DNA of 64,000 bases from PLA3 sp964592235 (GTDB taxonomy: Bacteria > Planctomycetota > Phycisphaerae > UBA1845 > UTPLA1), in NCBI GenBank assembly GCA_964592235.1, contig CAZQCF010000019.1, forward strand, positions 1-64,000. Reading direction: 5' to 3'. Below, one piece after another: positions 1-8,865 of this stretch. The notes below the pieces were generated by a model that ran no database searches, was not told the DNA's origin, and saw nothing but the letters and a program-made list of their open reading frames with translations. Positions within the stretch are counted from its first letter, which is position 1. The number at the start of each line of letters is the position of its first letter. A program made the position numbers and the translations under genes.

Positions 1-19
1 TGCATCAGGAAAGTAAGCT

Positions 20-877
20 GTGGCATTGCGTACCCATCCCATCCCACGCGTCGGCCGCGCGCTACTCGCGGGCTTGCTAGGTACAGCGCTCGCCATGGCA
101 CCGACGGGATGCTCGCTCAACAAACAGTCGTCCTCCTCGTCCACAGTCCAGACGCAGAACATGGAGAAGGAGCGTTCGCTCGCGCACGCCAAGCCGGCCC
201 CGACGCCGCGCATCAACCCCATGACGCACCTCGCTGCCGGCCGAATGCTCGAAGGCCAGGGCGACCCCAAGGGCGCGATCGAGCAGTACGAGCGAGCGAT
301 TGCAGCTAGCCCAAAGATGGCGGCTGGTTACAACCGATTGGGCATGCTTTACCAGAAGCTCGGGCAATTCGACCAAGCCGGGACGGTCTTTCGGGGCGGG
401 GTGGACGCCGCGCCTGAATCAGCCGCTCTCCGAAACAATCGGGGGTACAACTTTCTCTTGCAGAAGCGCTTCGCCGAGGCCGAAGAGCAGTTCCTCTTGG
501 CGCTTTCGCTCGCGCCGCAGCTCAAGCGCGCCCGCATGAACCTCGGCATCGTCTATGCCCAGACGGGGCGTCTGGATCAGAGTCTGGCTCAATTCCGAAT
601 GGTCGTTGCGGAAGACGTCGCGCACTACAACCTCGCCGTGATTCGGCTTGCGGCAGGCGACCGTGAAAACGCGGAGCGATCGCTGCGCTTGGCGCTGGGA
701 GTCAATCCCAATCTTTCCGTCGCGCGGCAGCAATTGGACAAACTCGCCCCCCCAGGGGCCATGACCGCGATGAACACGACCCCTGCCGCTTCGCCATTGG
801 TTCAACCGGCCGTCGCCGGACCGCTGCCCGGGCCGGTTGCCGGGACAACCGGTGAAGAGCCGATCGACGAGCCGTAA
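20..877 (+). CDS. TPR-repeat lipoprotein
   Basis: The GTG start is preceded by AGGA about nine bases upstream. The N-terminus is basic and then hydrophobic (LLAGLLGTALAMAPTGC), which reads as a lipoprotein signal, although the lipobox PTGC is weak. Residues about 70-235 form at least four tetratricopeptide repeats (for example GDPKGAIEQYERAIAASP and GQFDQAGTVFRGGVDAAP), a helical scaffold for protein contacts. The last 45 residues are Pro/Ala-rich and probably disordered. The layout of lipoprotein signal plus TPRs resembles TadD- or PilF-type pilus assembly lipoproteins, but no pilus gene is in the window, so the role is open. It is probably anchored in a membrane and facing the periplasm. 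Confidence 0.8.
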   Translation: MALRTHPIPRVGRALLAGLLGTALAMAPTGCSLNKQSSSSSTVQTQNMEKERSLAHAKPAPTPRINPMTHLAAGRMLEGQGDPKGAIEQYERAIAASPKMAAGYNRLGMLYQKLGQFDQAGTVFRGGVDAAPESAALRNNRGYNFLLQKRFAEAEEQFLLALSLAPQLKRARMNLGIVYAQTGRLDQSLAQFRMVVAEDVAHYNLAVIRLAAGDRENAERSLRLALGVNPNLSVARQQLDKLAPPGAMTAMNTTPAASPLVQPAVAGPLPGPVAGTTGEEPIDEP

Positions 878-940
878 TTCGGTCGCCACGGTTTTCACAA
901 AGCACTGTTGTTCGCCGTTGCAATCACCGATAAGCCGGAT

Positions 941-1963
941 ATGGTTAGCGCCATGAATCGCATGTCCCATCGCGCTCAAACGACCGTCACCCAATGGGCG
1001 CGACACTTCGCTCGATCAAGCAACCGTTACTCGCTTCGCATCGCGCTCGTCGTCCTGTTCGGCGGGTTCATCCTTTTCAACACCCGGTCTACCGAAAACA
1101 AGACCAAGCTCGCAGCGGACCGAATGGCTGTGCCCCAGACTTCCTACGCTTCGCCGGTCATGACGGAAAAGCCGCGCGTGTACGCGTGGCTCTCGCCGCG
1201 CATCATGGCCAAGACCGCGCCGCTCTGCGAGCGCATCGAGCCACCGACCGGTTTCGAACGTCTCCAAATGGCGCACAACAGCTTCGGCGACTGGCTGCGC
1301 CATCTGCCGACGTGGCCATCTGACACGCCCGTCACCACGGCCAAGCGCAAAGTCGTGTTGAAGCCCGACGATAAGACACTGGCCGCCGTCATCGCGCTGC
1401 AACCAGGCAGTGCCCGCGTGCTGGATGCATCCAACATGCTCCTTCGGCTGCGCGCGGAGTATCTCTGGGCCGGCGGTGTTCTGGACAATGTGCAGTTCCA
1501 CTTCACGAGCGGGCACGCGTCGAAGTGGTCGGACTGGGCCGCAGGCAAGCGCCCGACGGTGAAGGGGCGCAAAGTGGATTTTCTCGACGAGCGCCCGCCC
1601 GACGCCGGCCGCGACAGCTTCTGCAGCTACCTCGAGACGATCTTTCAATTCTCGTCGCCCTACAGCATTCTCGACGACACGCGTCCGATCGAGGACGGCT
1701 CCATCAGCCCGGGCGACATTTTTCTGAACCCCGCTCCCCGCAAGAGTTACGCATTGATCGTGCTGGACGTGGTCCACGAGACTGGAACCGCGAGCGCGCC
1801 GGCCGTGCGTATCCTCCTCGGGACCGGCGGTACGCCACCTCAAACGCTTCACGTTCTTCGCGCGGCCGACGGCTCGCCCTGGTTCGCGGTGTCACAGTCA
1901 CACGGCGTGACGGTTCCGGGGCGTGGCGTGTTGCAGTTCAAACATTTGCGCCGGTGGAAGTAG
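941..1963 (+). CDS. Unknown membrane-anchored protein, about 340 aa
   Basis: I do not recognise this family. The open frame begins at a TTG at 908, but ATG codons at 941, 953 and 962 are better candidates and none has a strong ribosome site; 941 is a compromise. Close to the N-terminus is one membrane segment (SLRIALVVLFGGFILF), followed by roughly 290 residues without further hydrophobic segments, so the bulk is probably periplasmic or extracellular. Codon use matches the neighbours and the frame stays open for over 1 kb. It lies about 60 bases after the TPR lipoprotein and may share its transcript. Confidence 0.65.
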   Translation: MVSAMNRMSHRAQTTVTQWARHFARSSNRYSLRIALVVLFGGFILFNTRSTENKTKLAADRMAVPQTSYASPVMTEKPRVYAWLSPRIMAKTAPLCERIEPPTGFERLQMAHNSFGDWLRHLPTWPSDTPVTTAKRKVVLKPDDKTLAAVIALQPGSARVLDASNMLLRLRAEYLWAGGVLDNVQFHFTSGHASKWSDWAAGKRPTVKGRKVDFLDERPPDAGRDSFCSYLETIFQFSSPYSILDDTRPIEDGSISPGDIFLNPAPRKSYALIVLDVVHETGTASAPAVRILLGTGGTPPQTLHVLRAADGSPWFAVSQSHGVTVPGRGVLQFKHLRRWK

Positions 1964-1992
1964 CAGCACCACTCCCCTCCGCAGCACTCGTG

Positions 1993-2562
1993 TCAATTCA
2001 CCCCAGCAGAATCTGTTGATTGGCCAGGCCTTGGAAGATACGGCCGCAGGAGACGATTGAACTCCTCTGGCGTGATGAGCGCGTAACGCTGAATCAGCCG
2101 CGCGAGATCGGTTCCCGTCGGGAGATGACGCAACTCGATCGCCAGCGCCGCGTCCGGAATGTACTCCAGCACGTCGGGATCGAAGTCGTCGCGCAGTTTC
2201 AGTTCAACGTCACGCCATTCCGCATGGAACCGCCCATACGGCCCCAGCTCCATCCGCACACCGGACGGGCTTATTTCAACAAACGTCTCCTTCGGCCAGA
2301 ACGCCAGGACCAGCGATCGAATCCCAGCGACAGCAAACACCAGCAGGCCCGCGACGGTAAACACCAAAACGCTCCCAATCGCCACGGCCGTCGCCCGCTC
2401 GCGCAACCAGAGCAGCCGCCAGTCATTCACCGGCAACGACACGGACATGGCAAGAAGCGATACCGCGACGAAGCCCAGGCAGCCGAACCCCTGGAGCGCG
2501 GCGCGGATGCGATTCAGGCGTTTTCGAAAGGCGGTTTTGTTCAGGATCATGCCGCTCACCAT
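1993..2562 (-). CDS. Unknown two-helix membrane protein
   Basis: The protein has two clear membrane segments near the N-terminus (FGCLGFVAVSLLAMSVSLPV and ATAVAIGSVLVFTVAGLLVFAV) and a soluble C-terminal part of about 100 residues. The soluble part contains an EISPSGVRMELGPYG stretch like the membrane-bound PH-like folds of small bacterial membrane proteins. The start is ambiguous between ATGs at 2562 and 2550; the latter has GGTGAG just upstream. The open frame runs back to 2691, but that extension would overlap the start region of divergent nadB. Function unknown. Confidence 0.6.
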   Translation of the reverse strand: MVSGMILNKTAFRKRLNRIRAALQGFGCLGFVAVSLLAMSVSLPVNDWRLLWLRERATAVAIGSVLVFTVAGLLVFAVAGIRSLVLAFWPKETFVEISPSGVRMELGPYGRFHAEWRDVELKLRDDFDPDVLEYIPDAALAIELRHLPTGTDLARLIQRYALITPEEFNRLLRPYLPRPGQSTDSAGVN

Positions 2563-2719
2563 CGTATCGCCGGCCCGCGTCCCCGACGTCGCGGAGCCGA
2601 AAGTGTAATCATGTATTACCAACGGCCAAAATCGACGCTTCACGGCCGCGCGGTTGAGTGATCTGACGTCTCGGCCTCGTGTCTTCTCCACGATTCGACG
2701 TTCCTCCTACAATACCCAC

Positions 2720-4366
2720 ATGAGCGATTCGTTCTGCCGCCGGCGGTATCTCATCAACTTCGACTCGCGCCGGCTGGGGCAGGTCTTCACCGACGTACTC
2801 GTCATCGGCGGCGGAATCGCCGGGCAGCGTGCCGCCATTGCCGCGGCCGAATCCGCCGACGTGATCCTCCTCTCCAAGGACGCCCTGCCCGAATCCAACA
2901 CCGCCTACGCCCAGGGCGGCATCGCCGTCGTCAGCGACCCGGCCGATTCATTCGATGCGCACGCTGCTGACACGCTCGAAGTCGGCTGCGGCATCGGTGA
3001 CCCGATTGCCGTGCAGCGTCTTGCTGCTGAAGGCCCGGCGTGTCTCAATGAACTGCTCGCCTGGGGCGCACGGTTCGACCTTGAAAACGGCGCGGTTGCG
3101 CTCGGCATGGAGGGCGGGCACTCGGCGCGCCGCATCGTTCATGCGCTGGGCGATGCCACCGGCCGCGAACTGTCTCGCGCGCTCGCGCGGACACTCGCAC
3201 AGCAACGCCGCGCCCGCATCTTCGAAAACTGCTTCGTGATCGATCTCATTGTCCACGAAGGCCGCTGCGTCGGCGCGATCACGCATCACGCCAAGTACGG
3301 CTACCAGGCCGTCTGGGCCGCGCGAACGATCCTCGCCACGGGCGGCGCGGGCATGCTCTTCCGCGAGACGACCAACCCGCCCTGCGCCACGGCCGACGGT
3401 CACGCCTGCGCCTTTCGCGCCGGGGCGAAGATGCGCGACATGGAGTTCATGCAGTTCCACCCGACGGCGCTGTACGTCGCCGGCGCGTCGCGCGCGCTCA
3501 TCAGCGAAGCCGTTCGCGGCGAGGGCGCGTACCTCGTCGATCGGGACGGCAACCGGTTCATGCCCGCCGAGCACCCCGACGCCGAACTCGCCCCGCGCGA
3601 CGTCGTCAGCCGTAGCATCATCCGCCACATCGCGACGACCGGCGCGACCTGCGCCTACCTCGATGTACGCCACTTCGAGCCGGGGCGATTCGCCGCGCGC
3701 TTCCCGAACATCGCCAAACTGTGTCACAATTTTGACATCGACCCGACGCGCGACCTCATCCCCATCCGCCCCGCCGCCCACTACATGATCGGCGGCGTTG
3801 CCGTCGATCACGACGGCCAATCCACCCTTCCCGGTCTGCTCGCCTGCGGCGAGGCCGCCAGCACCGGTGTCCACGGCGCCAACCGGCTCGCCAGCAACTC
3901 GCTCCTGGAAGGGCTGGTCTTCGGAAAGCACATCGGCCGCCTCGCCGGCGAGGAATCCGTCGCCAACGGCCGACTCAATCGCCCGATCAGCCTCGCTCAC
4001 GAAGCCGCCCCCAGCGCTCGCACCGAACTGGACGTGGCCGACGTCCGAAATAGTTTGCGCGCCGTCTGCTGGCGAAACGCCGGCATCGACCGCAACGCCG
4101 ACCGCCTCATCGAGACGCTCGAAATCATCGACTTCTGGGGCCGATACGTGATGGACAAGGTGCTCGATGATCGCGCCGGCTGGGAGACGCAGAATCTGCT
4201 CACCGTCGGCCGCCTCGTCGCACAGGCCGCCCTGGCACGCGAAGAGTCCCGCGGCGTGCATTACCGGAGCGACTTCCCGGCGACCGACGACGCCCGGTTC
4301 AAGGGCCACGTCGTGCTGACCCAGACCGTCGCAGGCATTGCCCAGGCCTTCGAGCCGGTGGGCTGA
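2720..4366 (+). CDS. nadB: L-aspartate oxidase
   Basis: Flavoenzyme that oxidises L-aspartate to iminoaspartate, the first step of de novo NAD synthesis. The N-terminus carries the FAD-binding Rossmann signature VIGGGIAGQRAA. Further on are the family motifs SNTAYAQGGIA, the HPTAL segment, RGEGAYLVDRDG, LAPRDVVSR with the catalytic arginine, GGVAVD and HGANRLASNSLLEGLVFG. The frame is open from 2654, but the ATG at 2720 gives the expected start just before the FAD fold and a length of 548 residues, normal for NadB. The partner genes nadA and nadC are not nearby. It is transcribed away from the small membrane protein before it. Confidence 0.95.
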   Translation: MSDSFCRRRYLINFDSRRLGQVFTDVLVIGGGIAGQRAAIAAAESADVILLSKDALPESNTAYAQGGIAVVSDPADSFDAHAADTLEVGCGIGDPIAVQRLAAEGPACLNELLAWGARFDLENGAVALGMEGGHSARRIVHALGDATGRELSRALARTLAQQRRARIFENCFVIDLIVHEGRCVGAITHHAKYGYQAVWAARTILATGGAGMLFRETTNPPCATADGHACAFRAGAKMRDMEFMQFHPTALYVAGASRALISEAVRGEGAYLVDRDGNRFMPAEHPDAELAPRDVVSRSIIRHIATTGATCAYLDVRHFEPGRFAARFPNIAKLCHNFDIDPTRDLIPIRPAAHYMIGGVAVDHDGQSTLPGLLACGEAASTGVHGANRLASNSLLEGLVFGKHIGRLAGEESVANGRLNRPISLAHEAAPSARTELDVADVRNSLRAVCWRNAGIDRNADRLIETLEIIDFWGRYVMDKVLDDRAGWETQNLLTVGRLVAQAALAREESRGVHYRSDFPATDDARFKGHVVLTQTVAGIAQAFEPVG

Positions 4367-4375
4367 TGGCGCGGC

Positions 4376-4453
4376 CAGATCGAGGTTGCGTGGGCAGATC
4401 GAGGTTGCGTCGGCATTTCCGGGTGGCATGGCCGCGGCCTTTGGCGGCCATGC
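4376..4453. repeat. Intergenic tandem 16-mer and 10-bp hairpin after nadB
   Basis: The 16-base unit CAGATCGAGGTTGCGT occurs at 4376-4391 and again at 4395-4410 (period 19). It is followed by a perfect inverted repeat, GCATGGCCGC at 4426-4435 and GCGGCCATGC at 4444-4453, with an eight-base loop. There is no T-run after the stem, so this is a palindromic intergenic element rather than a standard terminator, although it could help 3'-end formation for nadB. The rest of the gap up to 4580 shows nothing else. Confidence 0.6.
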
Positions 4454-4579
4454 TTCTCACGCAATCGAATTCGGTACCTGCGAGCATTCTGCACGTCGAT
4501 TCATGACAGATATGTAATCCGCCCCCTTGCCTCGGCCGATTCAAACCACGACCGCTAAGTTATCGCCGGGGGCCTCGCC

Positions 4580-5389
4580 ATGAACTCCGCTTCCACACCC
4601 ACCGTCGCCGACCTGCCGCGCGGAACCGACCCTGCAACGCCGCCCGCATCGGCAACCGGCGGCTGCATCGCCACGGCAGCCGCAGGCATCGTGGGATTTC
4701 TCTTTCTCTGGGGTCACGCCTTCTTTCGAACAGGATTCGCGCCCCAGGCTTCGACGTTTGTCAGCGGTTACGCCGCCGCGCTGATCGTCGGCTCGCCAAT
4801 TGTCATCCTGCTGGCGGTCTACGGCCCCGCGGGAATCCTTGACGCCTTCGCCTGGATCATTCGCCCGGCGCGTAACGTTGAGCCGCGAGCTTCAGCTCGC
4901 GCGGCCGATCAATCGCGTGAGAACGATCTCTTCGATATCGCATTACCCCCCGAAGGGAATCCGTCGGCGCATCGGCATCAGCGCGACTCCTCCAACGGGC
5001 ACGACACCGATTCAATCCCCCAGGACATCGATTCAACCCCTGCCGAGGAAGCCGTCGTCTTCTTCCAAGTCGCCGCCGCGTTCTGTCTTGCGTTCGGCTT
5101 TATCGCTACGGTTGTCGGTTTGATCGTCTCACTCGTGAATCTGCGCACGCCGTCGCAGCTCGGCCCTGGCGTCGCTGCGGCGCTGTTGAGCCAGATGTAC
5201 GGCGTCTGCCTCGCGGTGACCTGCCTGGCGCTCGCCGCATTCATCGCACGCCGTCACGGGGCCCTGGGCGCGATGAAGCCCCTCGCCCGTCGAGCCGCCA
5301 CCGCCGGCGGCCTCACTCTCATCGCCGGCTCGCTCACCACGCTCATCGCCTTCGGGATCATGATGCTTAGCACCCGGCCGGTGATCTAA
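4580..5389 (+). CDS. MotA/TolQ/ExbB-like membrane protein
   Basis: The C-terminal half matches the proton-channel family that energises TonB, Tol or flagellar systems. It contains GFIATVVGLIVSLVNL, then LGPGVAAALLSQMYGVCLAV, which is the family's conserved pore-helix pattern, and a last hydrophobic helix. In total about five membrane segments are visible. Between helices two and three is a long hydrophilic loop of about 85 residues. The usual partner (ExbD/TolR/MotB) is not beside it, so what it energises is unknown. A hairpin-forming repeat lies inside the loop (CGCGAGC-TTCA-GCTCGCG, 4884-4901). Its stop codon overlaps the stop of the convergent mtfA. Confidence 0.7.
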   Translation: MNSASTPTVADLPRGTDPATPPASATGGCIATAAAGIVGFLFLWGHAFFRTGFAPQASTFVSGYAAALIVGSPIVILLAVYGPAGILDAFAWIIRPARNVEPRASARAADQSRENDLFDIALPPEGNPSAHRHQRDSSNGHDTDSIPQDIDSTPAEEAVVFFQVAAAFCLAFGFIATVVGLIVSLVNLRTPSQLGPGVAAALLSQMYGVCLAVTCLALAAFIARRHGALGAMKPLARRAATAGGLTLIAGSLTTLIAFGIMMLSTRPVI

Positions 5390-6201
5390 CCCCCCATCCA
5401 CGCCGCCGGGTCTTGTTTATAGAACTGCCGCAACTGACCGTACAGCGCCCGGTGCAATCGCTGAAACCGCCGCGGTTGTTCGAAAAACTGCTCCGTCGCC
5501 ACGGCGAAGAACTCCGCCGGGTCCTGCGCGCCGTACGGATCGAGGAAGCTTCGCCGGCCCGCCCGATCGGCCGCAACGAGGCTCTCGAACTCGGCGAGCA
5601 TCACTCGCTGCCACGCCGGCAACTGGTCGCGTGATTCCAGCGGCGGCACGCCGTCGGCCTCGCCGTCGAGCAAGTCCAGCACATGAGCGAACTCATGGTA
5701 AATCGTATTGTGTCCTGTCATCGGCCCGTGGGCGGCGGGGTCGATGTGGTCCCAGCTCAACAGGACCGGACCGCGCCGCCACGTTTGCCCGATGAAGTGA
5801 TCGTGGATCACGATCCTGCGGCCGTCGGGCGCAATGCACTCGATCGATTCCCCGAAGTGCGAGGGGAAAACGATCACCTCGCGGGCGGTCGGATACAACC
5901 CCAGTCGCGGCAGCCCCAGCAGCATGAGGCAGGCGTGAGCGGCGATATAGACCTTCATCTCCAATGTGACGGTGAGATTCTGCGAGCCCCAGAACTCCTT
6001 CTCGGCGAGGAACTGCGCGATCAGCCGGTGCAGCCGATCGCGCTGGGCCGGCGGCAGCGCGGGGTAGAAACTCACGGCGCGGCGCAACACGTCCAGCGCG
6101 GCGGCGTTCAGCTCCGTTCCCGCCCGCGAGGGATCGCCGGCTGGAAGCTCCCCCGCTTCCAACGTTGATTCTCGCAACCAACGTATGATTCGCCGAAACA
6201 T
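5386..6201 (-). CDS. mtfA: MtfA-type zinc metallopeptidase (M90)
   Basis: Contains the gluzincin site HEFAH followed by LDLLDGEADG, characteristic of the MtfA/YeeI family. In E. coli, MtfA binds the glucose regulator Mlc and has aminopeptidase activity. Here the regulatory partner cannot be inferred. The 271-residue length is typical and no signal peptide is seen, so it is probably cytosolic. The N-terminus MFRRIIRWLRE and the segment YPALPPAQRDRL also fit the family. It is convergent with the MotA-like gene (stops overlap by three bases) and divergent from the MaoC hydratase, 45 bases away. Confidence 0.9.
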   Translation of the reverse strand: MFRRIIRWLRESTLEAGELPAGDPSRAGTELNAAALDVLRRAVSFYPALPPAQRDRLHRLIAQFLAEKEFWGSQNLTVTLEMKVYIAAHACLMLLGLPRLGLYPTAREVIVFPSHFGESIECIAPDGRRIVIHDHFIGQTWRRGPVLLSWDHIDPAAHGPMTGHNTIYHEFAHVLDLLDGEADGVPPLESRDQLPAWQRVMLAEFESLVAADRAGRRSFLDPYGAQDPAEFFAVATEQFFEQPRRFQRLHRALYGQLRQFYKQDPAAWMGG

Positions 6202-6246
6202 CGGTCGGAGTTTACGAACGACCGCGCAGCGCGTCTAATACAGACC

Positions 6247-6678
6247 ATGACCCCGCGCACGCGCGAAACGCTCCAGGTCGGCGACAACGGCTCGTTCGTC
6301 AAGACGATCACCGAGCAGGACATCTTCTCGTTCGCGGATGCCTCCGGCGATTTCAATCCGCTGCACATCGATGAGGAATACGCGCGGCGCAGCAGATTCG
6401 GCCGACGCATCGCCCACGGCATTCTCACCGCTGGCATCATCAGCACCGTGCTCGGCGGCGAGATTCCCGGCGTGGGAACGATTTTCGGCGAGCTTCACAT
6501 CCGATTTCTGGCGCCCGTGTTCATCGGCGACACCATCACCGCCACGGCGACCGTCATGGAGATCATTCATCCGAAGCGCATCCGCCTGATGGTGGCCTGC
6601 ACCAATCAGTCTGGGGAAGACGTAGCCATCGGCAACGCCATCGTGCGACCGCCCGAGACGACGCGCGTGCTCGCCTGA
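6247..6678 (+). CDS. MaoC-like (R)-specific enoyl-CoA hydratase
   Basis: Single hot-dog domain protein of 143 residues. The hydratase-2 motif is present as FADASGDFNPLHIDEEYA...FGRRIAHGIL, with the Asp and His expected to activate water for hydration of (R)-enoyl-CoA. The size and motif fit the PhaJ group, which links fatty-acid beta-oxidation to other uses of (R)-3-hydroxyacyl-CoA. No polyhydroxyalkanoate gene is nearby, so the physiological substrate is not set by context. It could equally be a general acyl-CoA dehydratase. Confidence 0.88.
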   Translation: MTPRTRETLQVGDNGSFVKTITEQDIFSFADASGDFNPLHIDEEYARRSRFGRRIAHGILTAGIISTVLGGEIPGVGTIFGELHIRFLAPVFIGDTITATATVMEIIHPKRIRLMVACTNQSGEDVAIGNAIVRPPETTRVLA

Positions 6679-6719
6679 TCCCCTGGGCTGCGCAAAGAAT
6701 CGATGAAAATTTTTTGATG

Positions 6720-6749
6720 ATGACAGGCTCGCAATTTGTCGCGTAATAT
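6720..6749 (+). promoter_or_regulatory. Sigma70-like promoter of the LTA-synthase-like gene
   Basis: ATGACA at 6720-6725 (five of six matches to TTGACA) is separated by 18 bases from TAATAT at 6744-6749 (four of six to TATAAT). It lies in the gap between the hydratase stop and the TTG start at 6797, which would give a leader of about 40 bases containing AGGAGG. Confidence 0.5.
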
Positions 6750-6796
6750 GAAGCGAAGGCCATTTTGGTTCACCCTCTCGCAGCAGGAGGCGCTCG

Positions 6797-8767
6797 TTGG
6801 AGCACGGTTCGCCGCAAGCCCCGCCACCCGCCGAACTCCCAGTCGGGGATGCTGCGCAAACGTCCGCCGCGCCCTCGGCCACCCAACCGCCCGAAAGCAC
6901 CGCGACGCGTCCATCCTGGCTACGTCGCCTGATCGGGCCTCCCCTGCGAATTGGCGGATTCTGCATCGTGGCCGTTTTTTCGACCGAGGCCATCGCGCGC
7001 CATTCCCTCGTCACGCCGTTTCAGTGGGTGTGGAGTCGTCCCGTCGAAGCCGGCCTGAATGCTGTCACTATCATGGCACTCCTGCTGATCGGCTGGTTGC
7101 TGCTTGGACGGCTGCGGCTCGGCGCGATGCTGGCGCTTGCCGTTGCATTCTTCGTGGGACTGGGCAGCGCCATCAAGGGGCAGACGCTCGGCGAGCCGCT
7201 GTTCCCCTGGGAGATTTTCCTCGCGAAACAGGTGACGCATCTGCCGGGTCTTTTTTCCGACGCCGCGTCCCTTACCGGCTGGGAAGGACTATCGCTGGCG
7301 ATTCTTCTTTTTGCCTGTGCATGGAGCGTCATCAAGCTGCCGCGCGGGCGCGCGAAACTGCGATACCGGCTCTTGCCGGGGCTGCTCGCGGCCGTGTGGC
7401 CCTATGCGATGGTCTTCTACAGCGATACGCCGCTGCGAAACTGGTATCAGCTTGTCCCATGGGATCAACCGGAAAACTATCGCATGAACGGGCAGCTCGT
7501 ATCCTTCGCAAGCAACGCGCGCTTGTGCATCATCAAACGCCCCCCCGATTACAGCGCCCCGCGCATCACGAATCTTGCAGAGTCTATTCGCGCGCGAGCG
7601 GATGCACTGGTTGCGACGCCTACCGGAACCAACGGCACACCGGCAAGCCCCGCGACACAACCCTCGACGCTGCGACCCAACCTAGTCGTCATCATGAGCG
7701 AGGCGTTCTGGGATCCGATGCTCCTGCCCGGCGTCGAGTTCTCTTCGGATCCCCTGGCGCCGCTGCGCGCGCGCAGCCCCGGCGGCAAAATTCAAACGGC
7801 CGTCTCACCGTCATTCGGCGGCCAGACGTCCAACGTCGAATTCGAGTTTCTTACGGGTTTAAGCCTTACTCCACTGCCGGCCGGCGCCAATCCATATCAG
7901 CAATACGTCATGCATGAGATTCCGTCGCTCGCCAGCCTGCTCGGGCGACGCGGATACGATGCCGTGGCGATTCACCCGTATTTCAAGTGGTACTGGAACC
8001 GCGACCGCGTGTATCCCCTTCTGGGCTTCTCACGATTCATCGGTGAGGAAGACCTCGTCGAGCCGCAGCGCAAGGGCAACTATGTCACCGATGCGACGCT
8101 CATGCGCGAAATCACCTCCATCCTGGATCAAGCCAAATCCGAGACATTCGTCTTCGCAGTGACCATGCAGAATCACTGGCCCTACCTGGCCGGCGCCCAT
8201 CCTGACGAGCCGCTGACCCTCCAGGCCGACATGCTCGAAGAGGAAGATCGCGATCTGCTGCAGCGATATTCGCAGGGCGCGCGCGAATCCGTGGCGGCCC
8301 TCGAATGGCTGATCGCCGACCTGGAGAAACGCGAGCGCCCTTCGGTGCTGGTCTTTTTCGGCGATCACCTGCCCGTGCTGGGCAATCGTTTTGGCGTTTA
8401 TCGAGCCACAGGCTTCCTCGATCCCGCGACCGAAAGCCTGACCCCGGAGGAGCAATACCGAATTCGCCAGGTGCCGTTTCTGATCCACGACACGCGCCGC
8501 GGTGCGATTGCAGTGCCCGAGCTGTCGATCAAGTTTCTAGGTCCGCGAATTTTCTCCCTGCTGAACGAACCGCTCCCTCCGTTCCACAACTTCCTGAACG
8601 ATCTGTCGCGTCAATGGCCCGTGCTCACCGGTATGTTCCAGGTTGACGGCGCCGGGCAGTTCAACCCACGCCGTCCGGACGAACAGGGCGAATGGCTGCG
8701 CGAGTACCGCTTGCTGCAATACGACCTGCTCTTCGGCGGCCAGTATTGCCGCGACGCGCTGTTTTGA
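6797..8767 (+). CDS. LTA-synthase-like membrane phosphoglycerol/phosphoethanolamine transferase
   Basis: The start is TTG, chosen because a full AGGAGG sits at 6785-6790. After a Pro/Ala-rich cytoplasmic leader come about five membrane segments (residues 40-240), then a large sulfatase-fold domain. The domain has the metal ligands VVIMSEAFWDP, the nucleophile threonine region FGGQTSNVEFEFLTG, and the late FFGDHLPVL metal site. This layout is that of LtaS, which polymerises glycerol-phosphate on the outer face of the membrane, and of related phosphoglycerol transferases such as MdoB. In a diderm planctomycete, decoration of periplasmic or surface glycans is more likely than true lipoteichoic acid; that is inference. 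Confidence 0.88.
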   Translation: MEHGSPQAPPPAELPVGDAAQTSAAPSATQPPESTATRPSWLRRLIGPPLRIGGFCIVAVFSTEAIARHSLVTPFQWVWSRPVEAGLNAVTIMALLLIGWLLLGRLRLGAMLALAVAFFVGLGSAIKGQTLGEPLFPWEIFLAKQVTHLPGLFSDAASLTGWEGLSLAILLFACAWSVIKLPRGRAKLRYRLLPGLLAAVWPYAMVFYSDTPLRNWYQLVPWDQPENYRMNGQLVSFASNARLCIIKRPPDYSAPRITNLAESIRARADALVATPTGTNGTPASPATQPSTLRPNLVVIMSEAFWDPMLLPGVEFSSDPLAPLRARSPGGKIQTAVSPSFGGQTSNVEFEFLTGLSLTPLPAGANPYQQYVMHEIPSLASLLGRRGYDAVAIHPYFKWYWNRDRVYPLLGFSRFIGEEDLVEPQRKGNYVTDATLMREITSILDQAKSETFVFAVTMQNHWPYLAGAHPDEPLTLQADMLEEEDRDLLQRYSQGARESVAALEWLIADLEKRERPSVLVFFGDHLPVLGNRFGVYRATGFLDPATESLTPEEQYRIRQVPFLIHDTRRGAIAVPELSIKFLGPRIFSLLNEPLPPFHNFLNDLSRQWPVLTGMFQVDGAGQFNPRRPDEQGEWLREYRLLQYDLLFGGQYCRDALF

Positions 8768-8865
8768 AGATTAGCCGATCTGAAAGTCGCGCCTTATAAT
8801 TCCGCCGCTGAAACGAGGGGAGTTCTCGCGCGGGGCAAAGTGCGGCGCGCGGGCACGGGTTTCGA

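Noticed and set aside
2948..4429. 493-residue open frame antisense to nadB
   Set aside because: Exact antisense shadow of a well-conserved enzyme in GC-rich DNA; no ribosome site and low-complexity Gly/Val/Ala/Asp composition.
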